A stretch of 14,409 bases of DNA from NCBI GenBank assembly GCA_021826485.1, contig JAKAZX010000052.1, positions 1 through 14,409 on the forward strand, written 5' to 3'. This DNA comes from Pseudomonadota bacterium (lineage in GTDB: Bacteria; Pseudomonadota; Alphaproteobacteria; Acetobacterales; Acetobacteraceae). Position 1 is the stretch's first letter. Every line of letters begins with the position of its first letter. The notes beneath the pieces were generated by a model. That model had not been told where the DNA came from. It saw nothing but the letters and a program-made list of their open reading frames with translations, and ran no database searches. The translations under genes were made by a program, and so were the position numbers. Positions 1 through 7,587 of this stretch are shown in pieces.

Positions 1-648
1 GTCCACGTCGTCGAACACGAAGGACGTGGTCTGGTAGATCGGGGTCGAGCGGGCGCCGGTGGCCATCTCCGGCGCCGCCCCGGCATGGATCGCCCGCGTC
101 TCGAAGCCGAGTTCGGCGGCGCGCAGCGGCGGCGGGCGGTCGCGGGCGGGGCGCGGCTGCGGCGGCTCCGGCGGGCGGTTGCGGATCAGGCCGGAGTTGA
201 CCCCGAACCAGGACAGTTCGCCGCCCAGCCGCCCGAACTCGATCTTCACGCAGCGGTCCATGACGACTTCGATCCCCGCCGCCTCGGCCCGCGCGGCGGC
301 GGCGTCGTTGCGGATGCCGAGCTGCATCCACACCACCTTGGCGCCGATCGCGATGGCGTCGTCCACGATCGGGCCGACCTGATCGGGGGCGCGGAAGATG
401 TCCACCAGATCGACCGGCCCGGGGATGTCGCGCAGCGAGGCATAGACCGTCTCCCCCAGCAGCGTCTGGCCGGCGAGACCGGGGTTGACCGGGATGGTGC
501 GGTAGCCCTTGCCCTGCATGTAGCGCATCACGAAGGTGCTCGGCCGGTTCCAGTTGGCCGAGGCGCCGACCACCGCGATGGTGCGGACGCGCGCCAGGAT
601 GGCGCGGATCTGCGCATCCGGGGACGGGGGCGGTTTCGGTTCGGACAT
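1..648 (-). CDS. CoA-binding domain fused to O-acetylhomoserine sulfhydrylase (partial, C-terminus beyond left edge)
   Basis: The frame is open from ATG at 648 to the window edge (216 codons seen). Residues about 14-150 form a CoA-binding Rossmann domain of the YccU type, with TIAVVGAS (23-30), the N-x-P pair NRP (34-36), PVNP (53-56) and a C-terminal MDRCVKIEFGRL (130-141). A Pro/Arg-rich linker (about 157-176) follows. From about 180 the sequence matches the N-terminus of PLP-dependent O-acetylhomoserine/O-acetylserine sulfhydrylases: GFETRAIHAG (181-190), STPIYQTTSF (201-210). That enzyme family makes homocysteine from O-acetylhomoserine and sulfide in the cytoplasm; its PLP lysine lies outside the window. 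The start has a strong Shine-Dalgarno AGGGAGG (654-660) 5 nt upstream. There is no stop, and no ATG/GTG/TTG codon between residue 134 and M195, so a separate downstream gene start is hard to place. The role of the CoA-binding part is unknown. Confidence 0.85.
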   Translation of the reverse strand, partial: MSEPKPPPSPDAQIRAILARVRTIAVVGASANWNRPSTFVMRYMQGKGYRTIPVNPGLAGQTLLGETVYASLRDIPGPVDLVDIFRAPDQVGPIVDDAIAIGAKVVWMQLGIRNDAAAARAEAAGIEVVMDRCVKIEFGRLGGELSWFGVNSGLIRNRPPEPPQPRPARDRPPPLRAAELGFETRAIHAGAAPEMATGARSTPIYQTTSFVFDDVD

Positions 649-765
649 GCTAGCCTCCCTGCCCGTGACTGCCGGCATCTGGCCCCGCGGCGGCAGGCGA
701 CGCAAGCCGGGGCTTTGCCGTGCCGGCGTCGGGCGCTAAGACCTGCGGGGAAACCAGGACGGCGC
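649..765. promoter_or_regulatory. Divergent intergenic region between the fusion gene and the glycan gene set
   Basis: This 117-bp gap separates two genes read away from each other, so it must hold promoters for both. It carries the fusion gene's Shine-Dalgarno (654-660, minus strand) and AGGA (756-759) for the plus-strand hydrolase gene. A 6-bp inverted repeat, CTGCCG (669-674) with CGGCAG (691-696), is present. A weak plus-strand pair, TTGCCG (715-720) and TAAGAC (737-742) with 16-bp spacing, is the best promoter-like match but is poor. No operator is convincing. Confidence 0.4.
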
Positions 766-1740
766 ATGGACGGCGGGATCATCCACGACGGCGAGCATTA
801 TCGCGTGGTCCACCGCCGCGTGAGCGACGATCCGCTGACGGTCGTGTTCTTCGAATCGTTGCTTCAGGACCAGTCGCGCACCGCCCCGCCGACCGCCCAG
901 GAATTCTTCGTCCGGCGCGGCATCAATTTCGTCGGCATCAAGCCGGAGCGCAACGACTGGTACCAGCAGGACGAGATCCTGGCGGCGCTGGACGCGGTGC
1001 GGCGCGCGACCCCGGGGGCGCGGCGCGTCGGCTATGGCGGCAGCATGGGCGGCTACGGTGCGATCAACTTCGCCGCCGACCTTGAGCTGGCGCTGGTGGT
1101 CGCGGTCTGTCCGCAATTCTCGATCGACCGCGCCAAGGTGCCGTTCGAGCATCGCTGGGCGGACGAGGCGGCGACGCTCGATCTGCGGCACGACCGGCTC
1201 GATCGCGGCCCGCCCCTGCCAGGCGGCTTCATCCTGTACGATCCGCTGACGGCCGACCGGCACCACGCCGCCGCGATCCAGGCGCATCATCCGCTGGTCA
1301 CGGTGCAGACTTGGTTCATGGGCCATGAGCAGTTGCGGGTGATGACCGATACCGGCATCGCCGCACCCGTCCTGATCGGCCTGCTGCGCGGGGAGATCGA
1401 CCTCTCCGGCGTGACACGGCTGCTGCGGCAGGCACGGCGGCGCCACAACCTGCCCTGGCTCGGCTGCGCCAAGGCGCGGCTGCGGCGCGGCGAGCTGCGC
1501 GCGGCGCTGCGCGCGCTCGACCGGGCGGAGGCGTCGCCGCTGCCCGATCCGTTCGACGCGGCGGTGACGCGCGGCGACATCCTGCGCGGCCTCGGCCGGG
1601 CGCGGGAGGCGCAGGGACTGATCGAACGCTTCCTCGATCATCCGCAATTCGCCGGGGTGGCGCGCTGGCAGCTCGACTACTGGCGCAACCAGCCGAAGCC
1701 TTCGCCGTGGTGGCGCCGCCTGCTGGAGCGGACGGCGTGA
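766..1740 (+). CDS. Alpha/beta-hydrolase with TPR-like C-terminal helices, first gene of the glycan set
   Basis: The protein has 324 residues. The nucleophile elbow is GYGGSMGGYG with Ser93. Asp159 (in LYDP) and His187 (in MGHEQLR) sit where the other two catalytic residues of an alpha/beta-hydrolase would fall, so a full triad is plausible. Residues from about 225 to the end are amphipathic Ala/Leu/Arg-rich helices resembling one or two TPR-like repeats, an unusual tail for a small esterase. No signal peptide or membrane segment is seen, so it is probably cytoplasmic. The start is ATG at 766, with AGGA at 756-759; the frame extends much further upstream, but that extension lies antisense to the fusion gene and is rejected. 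The stop overlaps the next gene's GTG start (GTGA). Context suggests an esterase or acyl hydrolase acting on a glycan or its intermediate; the substrate is unknown. Confidence 0.8.
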   Translation: MDGGIIHDGEHYRVVHRRVSDDPLTVVFFESLLQDQSRTAPPTAQEFFVRRGINFVGIKPERNDWYQQDEILAALDAVRRATPGARRVGYGGSMGGYGAINFAADLELALVVAVCPQFSIDRAKVPFEHRWADEAATLDLRHDRLDRGPPLPGGFILYDPLTADRHHAAAIQAHHPLVTVQTWFMGHEQLRVMTDTGIAAPVLIGLLRGEIDLSGVTRLLRQARRRHNLPWLGCAKARLRRGELRAALRALDRAEASPLPDPFDAAVTRGDILRGLGRAREAQGLIERFLDHPQFAGVARWQLDYWRNQPKPSPWWRRLLERTA

Positions 1741-3491
1741 CCGCGGAGGCCAACCCGAGCCCGACCGCGGCGCGCATCCTGGACGGATATCCCGCCTGGG
1801 TCGCCGAATACGACACGCCGACCGCGGCGGACCGCGAGGCGATCGCGGCGCATGTCGAGCGGCTGAGCTACAAGCCGACGATCGCGCTGCTGCTGCCGCT
1901 CGGCTTCGGCACCCCCGGCGGGGCGGCGGACACGCTCACCTCCCTGCTCGCGCAGCTCTATCCGCGCTGGGATCTGTGCGTGATCGGCGAATCCGCGGCG
2001 GAGGACGATGCGATCGACACGGCGGCGCGCACGAACCCGCGCATCCGCCGCCTGCCCGGCGCATTCGCCGATGTGGCGGAGGCGGCGAATGCGGCGCTGG
2101 CCGACCAGGACGCGCCTTTCACCGCCATCCTGCTGCCCGGCGAGCGGCTGGCGGCGCAGGCGCTGTACGAGGTCGCGGTGGCGCTCGGCGCCCATCCCGG
2201 CACCGACCTGCTGTTCACCGACGAGGACGTGATGGACACGGCCGGCGCGCGCCGCGCGCCGCGGTTCAAGCTCGGCTGGGACCCCGACCTGCTGCTGGCG
2301 GAGGATTGCATCGGCGCCCTGGCGGTGTGGCGCACCCAGGTGCTGCGCGATGCGGGCGGACTGCGCGCCGGCTTCGGCGGGGCGGCGCGGTATGACCTGG
2401 CCCTGCGGGCGACGCGGGCGATCCTGCCGGACGCGATCCGGCATCTGCCGGCCGTGCTGCTGCACCGGCCGGCGGAGGAGGAGCGCGAGCTGCGCGACCG
2501 CATGCTGGGGGCGGACAACGAGGCGGCGCGCCGGGCGGTGCGGGAGCGGCTGGGCGAGGATGCGCGGATCGAGCCGGCGCCGCTGTGGCCGCAGGCCAAC
2601 CGGGTGATCTGGGCGCTGCCCGATCCGCCGCCGCTGGTCAGCGTGATCGTGCCGACGCGCGACCGGGCGGCGCTGCTTGCGGCCTGCGCCTGGGGCGTGC
2701 TGCTGCACACCGACTATCCGGCGATCGAACTGCTCATCATCGACAATGACAGCCGCGAGGACCTGACGGCGGCGACGCTGCGCGACCTGTCGGCCGACCC
2801 GCGCGTGCGCATCCTGCGCCATCCCGGCCCGTTCAACTTCGCCGCCATCAACAACGCCGCGGTCGAGCAGGCGAGCGGCGAGATCGTCGTGCTGCTGAAC
2901 AACGACGTTGAGGTCGCACACCGCGACTGGCTGCGCGAGATGGTCAGCCACGCGCTGCGGCCGGATGTCGGCGCGGTCGGCGCGAAGCTGCTGTACGGCG
3001 ACGGCACCTTGCAGCACGGCGGCATCGTGTTCGGACCCGGCCTGGCCGCGACCTATGTCCTGCGGCGGGCGACGCGGGTCGATCCCGGTTATGGCGGCCA
3101 GCTTGCGGTGACCCGCACGCTGCTGGCGGTCACCGGCGCGTGCCTGGCGATGCGGCGCGACGTGTATCGCGAAGTGGGCGGGCTGAACGCCGAACGCTTC
3201 GCGATCGCGTTCAACGACCTCGATCTTTGCCTGCGGCTGGGCGAATACGGCTACCGCATCGTCTGGACGCCGTTCGCCGAGCTGTTCCATCGCGAAAGCG
3301 CCACGCGCGGCCTGCCCGACACCCCGGAAAAGCAGGCGCGCGACGCGATCGAGGTGAACAACCTCTGGTACAGCTGGAACCACATCTTTTCCAGCGACCC
3401 GTTCCACAACATCAACCTGACCTGCGACTGGCTGACGCCGCTGCATCTCTGCGCACCGCGGCGGCGGCGGCCCTGGCAGACGGAAGCCTGA
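1737..3491 (+). CDS. Two-domain family 2 glycosyltransferase (first GT2 domain degenerate)
   Basis: The protein has 584 residues and two GT-A (GT2) modules. The first (about 40-250) keeps family landmarks such as FTDEDVMD (160-167) and the FKLGWDPDLLL stretch. However, where relatives usually have an acidic LDHDDEL-like metal-binding motif, it reads ILLPGERL (131-138). The second (300-520) looks intact: LVSVIVPTRDR from 300, IIDNDS, the DXD-like NNDVE (388-392), TGACLAMRR and FNDLDLCLRLG (492-502). It probably transfers a sugar from a nucleotide donor to a growing glycan on the cytoplasmic side. GTG at 1737 is chosen because it overlaps the preceding stop (GTGA) and has GGAG at 1725-1728; a GTG at 1707 would overlap the hydrolase gene by 34 bp. 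No membrane helix is evident. Donor and acceptor are unknown. Confidence 0.88.
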   Translation: MTAEANPSPTAARILDGYPAWVAEYDTPTAADREAIAAHVERLSYKPTIALLLPLGFGTPGGAADTLTSLLAQLYPRWDLCVIGESAAEDDAIDTAARTNPRIRRLPGAFADVAEAANAALADQDAPFTAILLPGERLAAQALYEVAVALGAHPGTDLLFTDEDVMDTAGARRAPRFKLGWDPDLLLAEDCIGALAVWRTQVLRDAGGLRAGFGGAARYDLALRATRAILPDAIRHLPAVLLHRPAEEERELRDRMLGADNEAARRAVRERLGEDARIEPAPLWPQANRVIWALPDPPPLVSVIVPTRDRAALLAACAWGVLLHTDYPAIELLIIDNDSREDLTAATLRDLSADPRVRILRHPGPFNFAAINNAAVEQASGEIVVLLNNDVEVAHRDWLREMVSHALRPDVGAVGAKLLYGDGTLQHGGIVFGPGLAATYVLRRATRVDPGYGGQLAVTRTLLAVTGACLAMRRDVYREVGGLNAERFAIAFNDLDLCLRLGEYGYRIVWTPFAELFHRESATRGLPDTPEKQARDAIEVNNLWYSWNHIFSSDPFHNINLTCDWLTPLHLCAPRRRRPWQTEA

Positions 3492-3492
3492 C

Positions 3493-6400
3493 ATGGACCT
3501 GCCAGCCGTGCTGGACGACGCCATCGCGCCGCTGCTGGCGCCGACGCTCGATCCCCTGTTCCGCCGCCCGTCGCGCATCGGCGTGGCAAGCGCCTGGACC
3601 GGGCATGTGCCGTTCGCCCTCTGGCTGGTGCCGGCCTTGCGCCCGCGCCTGCTGGTCGAACTCGGCACGCATAACGGCGTGTCCTACTGCGCGTTCTGCG
3701 ACGCGGTGGTGACGGCGCGGATCGAGACGCGATGCTTCGCCGTCGATACCTGGGAAGGCGACGAGCACGCCGGCTTCTACGGCCAGTCGGTCTATGACGA
3801 CCTGCGCCGCTTCCACGACGAGCGCTACGGCAGCTTCTCGGAACTGCTGCGCTGCACGTTCGATGCCGCACTGGACTACATCGCCGACGGCAGCATCGAT
3901 CTGCTGCATATCGACGGCTGCCACGGCTACGACGCGGTGCGGCACGATTTTGAAAGCTGGCTGCCGAAGCTGTCCGACCAGGGCGTGGTGCTGTTCCACG
4001 ACACCAACGTGCGAGAGCGCGGCTTCGGCGTCTGGCGCCTGTTCGGCGAGCTGCGCCAGCGCTATCCGGCCTTCGAGTTCCTGCACGAACACGGCTTGGG
4101 TGTGCTCGCGGTCGGCCGGTCGGTGCCGCCGCCGGTGGCCGCGCTGTGCGCGCTGCGCGATGCCACCCAGATCGGGGCGCTGCGCGAGCGGTTCGCCCTG
4201 CTCGGCGAGCGCTGGCGGCTGGAGATGCAGATGCACACCCGGCGCGCGGCCGGGGCGGAGACCGAGGAATCGGCACGCATGCGCGCCCGCGCGGCGCAGC
4301 GCGCCGTGGAGGCGCGCGCCGCCGCGGCCCGCGCGCTGGAGCAGATGGAGCGGCTGCGGGCCGACATGGCCGCCCGCCTCGCCGGGCTGGAACAGCAGGC
4401 GGCGGACGGCCGCGCCGCGATGGCGGAGGCGGCGCGGCTGCGCCTGCAGGTGGTGCGGACGCACGATGCCCTGCGCCAGGCCGAGGCATGGCAGGCCGCC
4501 CAGGCGCGGGAGGCGGCAAAGCGCGCCAACCTGGGCCGGCCGATCCTGTCGCGCGCCATCGCGCCGCTGCGCCCGGCGCTGCGCAATGCGGCGCGCATGG
4601 CGGTCTGGACGCTGCGGATGGAACTGCCGACGCAACTGCGCCGGCGGGCGGAACTGCGCGCCGATTTCGATCTGCTGGCGCGTTCCCCGCTGTTCGACCG
4701 GGACTGGTACAGCGCGCGCTATCCGGACGTGGCCGCATCCGGGATGGACCCGGTGCTGCACTATTTGCTGCACGGCCGCCGCGAACGGCGCGATCCGGGG
4801 CCGGATTTCGATGCGGCGTTCTATCTGGAACATTCCCCGGATGTCGCCGCTGCCGGCACCGACCCGCTGGTCCACTACCTGCGGATCGGCCAGGCGGAGG
4901 GGCGGGCGACCCGGGCGGTGCCGGGCGCGGGGGTGCCGCGCGCGCCGGTCGCGCTGACCGAAGTGCTGGCGCCGCGCCGCGTCGTCGTGATCTCCGGCGA
5001 GCCGACGACGCCGGGGCATGTCTATCGCGCGCTGCGCTTCGCCGCTGCGGCCGAGCAGGCGGGCGCGCATGTGACGGTGTTCGGCGTGACCGAGATCGCG
5101 CGCCATCGCGACGAGCTTCTCGCCGCGGACGTGCTGATGATCTGGCGCGCCACCTCGACACAGATCGCCGAGGCGATGTCGCTCGCGCGGCAGGTGGGCG
5201 CCAGGGTCGTCTACGACCTCGACGACCTGATGCTGGAACCCGATCTCGCGACGCCGGAACTGCTCGATGCGCTGCGCAGCGAGGGGATTTCGCAGGCGGA
5301 CGCGCAGGCCCACTACCTGCGTATCCGCGAGGCGGTGATGCAGGCGGATTTCTGCACCGCGACGACCGAGGAACTCGCCAGCCACATCCGCCGCACCGGC
5401 CGTCCGGCCCTGGTGCTGCCCAACGGGTTCGACGAGGCGCTGTGGCGCACGGCGCGGCTGGCGGCGCGGCGGCGCGCGCGGACGCCGGGCGACGGCCTGC
5501 TGCGCATCGGCTATGCCGGCGGATCGCGCACGCATCAGCGCGATCTTGCGGTCGCGGCCGAGGCGCTGGCGCGCACCCTGCGCGAACGGCCGGACTGCCG
5601 GCTGGTGCTGTTCCGCAGCCCGCAGGACGGGCTGCCGGTGGTGGACCCGGCCGAGTTCCCTGCGCTCTCCGCCGTGTCGGCGCAGATCGAATGGCGCGAC
5701 ATGGTGCCGCCGGCGCAGCTTCCGGCCGAATTGGCGCGGTTCGACATCAACATCGCCCCGCTGGAGGTCGGCAATCCGTTCTGCGAGGCCAAGAGCGAAC
5801 TGAAGTATTTCGAGGCGGCGCTGGCCGGCGCCTGCACCGTGGCATCGCCGACCGGGCCGTTCCGGCGCGCCATCACCGCCGGCGAAACCGGGCTGCTCGC
5901 GACGACCGAGGCGGAATGGCACGCCGCCCTCGCGCGGCTGCTGGACGATGCGGCGCTGCGCCGCCGCATGGCGGAGGAGGCTCGGCGCGACGTGCTGTGG
6001 CGCTACGGGCCGGATGCGCGGCGGGAAGCGGTTGCCTCGCTGCTGCAACAGGTCGAAGGCGGACGCGAGGGCGCCCGCGCCTTCGCGCTGGGCGCGCAGC
6101 TCGCCCCGCAGCCGCGCCCGCGCCCGATCCTGCCCGATGGCGAGGTGCTGTTCGAAAGCGACCGGCTGGGCGAGGCGGATGTCACCGTCATCGTGCCGCT
6201 CTACAACTATGCGCAGTTCGTCACCGAGGCGCTCGATTCGGTCGCGCGGCAGACGCTGCGGCGGCTCGATCTGGTGGTCGTCGATGATGCGTCCACCGAT
6301 GCGTCGCGCGCGACCGCAGTCGAATGGGTGACCCGGCATGCGGCGCGCTTCAACCGCGCGCTGGTGCTCGGCAACCGCGCGAATGCCGGGCTGGGGGTGA

Positions 6401-6894
6401 CGCGCAATGCCGGGTTCGACGCGGCGGAAACGCCGTTCGTGCTGCCGCTGGATGCCGACAACCGCCTGCGCGCGGAATGCTGCGAGGCGCTGCTGGCGCG
6501 TGCGCGGCGCACCGGCGCGGCCTTTGTCTATCCGATCCTCCAGGAATTCGGCGAATCGACGAAGCTAGCCAATGTCTATGAATACGTGCCGGCGCGGCTG
6601 ATCGGCGTGCCGTTCGTCGATGCGATGGCGCTGGTGTCGGTGGCGGCCTGGGCGGCGGTGGGCGGCTACGGCGATTCGCGGCTGGGCTGGGAGGATTACG
6701 AGTTCTGGTGCCGGCTGGCCGAGCGCGGCCTGTTCGGCGAGCAGCTTGCCGGGGCGCCGCTGGCCGATTACCGCGTGCACCGGGACTCGCTGCTGCTGTC
6801 GGTCACCGAGGACGCGGCGAACAAGCAGCATCTGATCGCGGCGATGGCGCGCGACCACAAATGGCTGTCCAGCGTCTGGGCGAAGGATCGCTGA
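3493..6894 (+). CDS. Multidomain protein: SAM methyltransferase, coiled coil, two 38-residue repeats, GT4, GT2
   Basis: This 1133-residue protein has five parts. (i) Residues about 1-210 are a class I methyltransferase of the Methyltransf_24 type: VELGTHNG (55-62), FAVDTWEGD (82-90), LLHIDGCHGY (137-146), LFHDTN (167-172). (ii) About 237-343 is a long Ala/Arg/Glu-rich helix, probably a coiled coil. (iii) 401-471 holds two repeats. (iv) 497-850 is a GT4 (GT-B) glycosyltransferase with a Gly-rich GYAGGSRTH (673-681) and a donor-site EAKSELKYFEA (765-775). (v) 897-1110 is a GT2 domain with VTVIVPLYNY, VVDDAST (929-935), LPLDADN (984-990) and GWEDYEFW (1065-1072). All catalytic landmarks look intact, and no internal stop or frameshift is seen. 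It starts 1 nt after the preceding stop, with a GGAAG Shine-Dalgarno. It could add two sugars and a methyl group to one glycan; the linkage and substrate are unknown. Confidence 0.9.
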   Translation: MDLPAVLDDAIAPLLAPTLDPLFRRPSRIGVASAWTGHVPFALWLVPALRPRLLVELGTHNGVSYCAFCDAVVTARIETRCFAVDTWEGDEHAGFYGQSVYDDLRRFHDERYGSFSELLRCTFDAALDYIADGSIDLLHIDGCHGYDAVRHDFESWLPKLSDQGVVLFHDTNVRERGFGVWRLFGELRQRYPAFEFLHEHGLGVLAVGRSVPPPVAALCALRDATQIGALRERFALLGERWRLEMQMHTRRAAGAETEESARMRARAAQRAVEARAAAARALEQMERLRADMAARLAGLEQQAADGRAAMAEAARLRLQVVRTHDALRQAEAWQAAQAREAAKRANLGRPILSRAIAPLRPALRNAARMAVWTLRMELPTQLRRRAELRADFDLLARSPLFDRDWYSARYPDVAASGMDPVLHYLLHGRRERRDPGPDFDAAFYLEHSPDVAAAGTDPLVHYLRIGQAEGRATRAVPGAGVPRAPVALTEVLAPRRVVVISGEPTTPGHVYRALRFAAAAEQAGAHVTVFGVTEIARHRDELLAADVLMIWRATSTQIAEAMSLARQVGARVVYDLDDLMLEPDLATPELLDALRSEGISQADAQAHYLRIREAVMQADFCTATTEELASHIRRTGRPALVLPNGFDEALWRTARLAARRRARTPGDGLLRIGYAGGSRTHQRDLAVAAEALARTLRERPDCRLVLFRSPQDGLPVVDPAEFPALSAVSAQIEWRDMVPPAQLPAELARFDINIAPLEVGNPFCEAKSELKYFEAALAGACTVASPTGPFRRAITAGETGLLATTEAEWHAALARLLDDAALRRRMAEEARRDVLWRYGPDARREAVASLLQQVEGGREGARAFALGAQLAPQPRPRPILPDGEVLFESDRLGEADVTVIVPLYNYAQFVTEALDSVARQTLRRLDLVVVDDASTDASRATAVEWVTRHAARFNRALVLGNRANAGLGVTRNAGFDAAETPFVLPLDADNRLRAECCEALLARARRTGAAFVYPILQEFGESTKLANVYEYVPARLIGVPFVDAMALVSVAAWAAVGGYGDSRLGWEDYEFWCRLAERGLFGEQLAGAPLADYRVHRDSLLLSVTEDAANKQHLIAAMARDHKWLSSVWAKDR
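4693..4905 (+). repeat. Two tandem 38-residue protein repeats inside the multidomain glycosyltransferase
   Basis: Residues 401-438 and 439-471 of the 1133-residue protein align with a constant offset of 38. F401/F439, PDV 411-413/449-451, DP 419-420/457-458, HY 423-424/461-462 and G428/G466 all coincide. The consensus is FDxxxYxxxxPDVAAxGxDPxxHYLxxGxxExR. Similar short modules occur in many bacterial glycan-synthesis proteins next to glycosyltransferase domains; their function is not established. Here they link the coiled coil to the GT4 domain. Confidence 0.85.
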
Positions 6895-7584
6895 ATGGCA
6901 CAGCATCATTTCGTCGCGGACTACGAGAAGCTGGTGGCGGAGCTGGTCGCCACCCTGCCGATCGACGAGGCGATGGCGCGCGCGGTCGGCGGCGACTACG
7001 AGCGCACCGGCCGGACGCTGTGCGCGATTCTGCGGCATCTCGGGCTCGCGGACGGGCAGTCGCTGCTCGATCTCGGCTGCGGCAGCGGGCGGCTGGCCTG
7101 GGCGCTGGGACAGACGGTGCGGATCGACTATCTCGGCATCGACATCGTGCAGGCGCTGCTCGACTATGCGGCGAGCCGCGCGCCGGAGCATTACCGCTTC
7201 CTGCTCAACCGCACGCTGCATCTTCCGGTGCCCGACGCGACCGCCGACATGCTGGCGGCGTTCAGCGTGTTCACCCACCTGCAGCACGCCGAGACCTATC
7301 TGTATCTGGAGGATGCGCGGCGCGTCCTGCGGCCCGGCGGGCGGCTGGTGTTCTCGTTCCTGGAGTTCGCCAGCGCCGAGCACTGGGCGATGTTCGACCG
7401 CACCGTCTATGCGCTGCGGCTGGATGCGCTGCCGCACCTGAACCAGTTCATCGAGCGGCCGGTGATCGACCTGTGGTGCGAGAAGCTCGGCTTCGTGCGC
7501 GAGCAGTTCATCGACGGGTCGGCGGCACCCTGGGGCGATGCGCCGCCGCTGTGGCAGTCGCTCGCGGTGCTGCGCCGGCCGTGA
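6895..7584 (+). CDS. Class I SAM-dependent methyltransferase, last gene of the glycan set
   Basis: The protein has 229 residues. SAM-binding motif I is LLDLGCGSGRL (57-67), followed by an acidic residue ending strand 2 in YLGIDI (Asp83). A post-motif region follows in DMLAAFSVFTHL, and the family's RVLRPGGRLVFSF stretch lies in the middle of the protein. This is the Methyltransf_11/25 type, with no membrane segment. The ATG directly follows the previous TGA (TGAATG), with GAAGGA about 9 nt upstream, so it is very likely translated with the multidomain gene. Its place in the set suggests it methylates a sugar or glycan end, but small methyltransferases of this kind act on many substrates and the sequence does not identify one. 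It is separate from, and unlike, the methyltransferase domain fused upstream. Confidence 0.9.
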   Translation: MAQHHFVADYEKLVAELVATLPIDEAMARAVGGDYERTGRTLCAILRHLGLADGQSLLDLGCGSGRLAWALGQTVRIDYLGIDIVQALLDYAASRAPEHYRFLLNRTLHLPVPDATADMLAAFSVFTHLQHAETYLYLEDARRVLRPGGRLVFSFLEFASAEHWAMFDRTVYALRLDALPHLNQFIERPVIDLWCEKLGFVREQFIDGSAAPWGDAPPLWQSLAVLRRP

Positions 7585-7587
7585 CGC

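Noticed and set aside
85..765. N-terminal extension of the hydrolase gene
   Set aside because: The extension is antisense to the CoA-binding/sulfhydrylase gene and has no family similarity; ATG at 766 with AGGA upstream gives a sensible start.
1677..3668. 663-codon antisense frame over the GT2 gene
   Set aside because: Composition is Arg/Gln/Val/Asp-rich without any recognisable fold, and it fully overlaps a well-supported glycosyltransferase.
3251..6339. Long antisense open frames over the multidomain glycosyltransferase (up to 975 codons)
   Set aside because: They mirror a real gene with clear domains. Their translations are low-complexity Arg/Ala/Pro or His/Gln/Arg-rich with no motif, as expected in very GC-rich DNA where antisense stops are rare.
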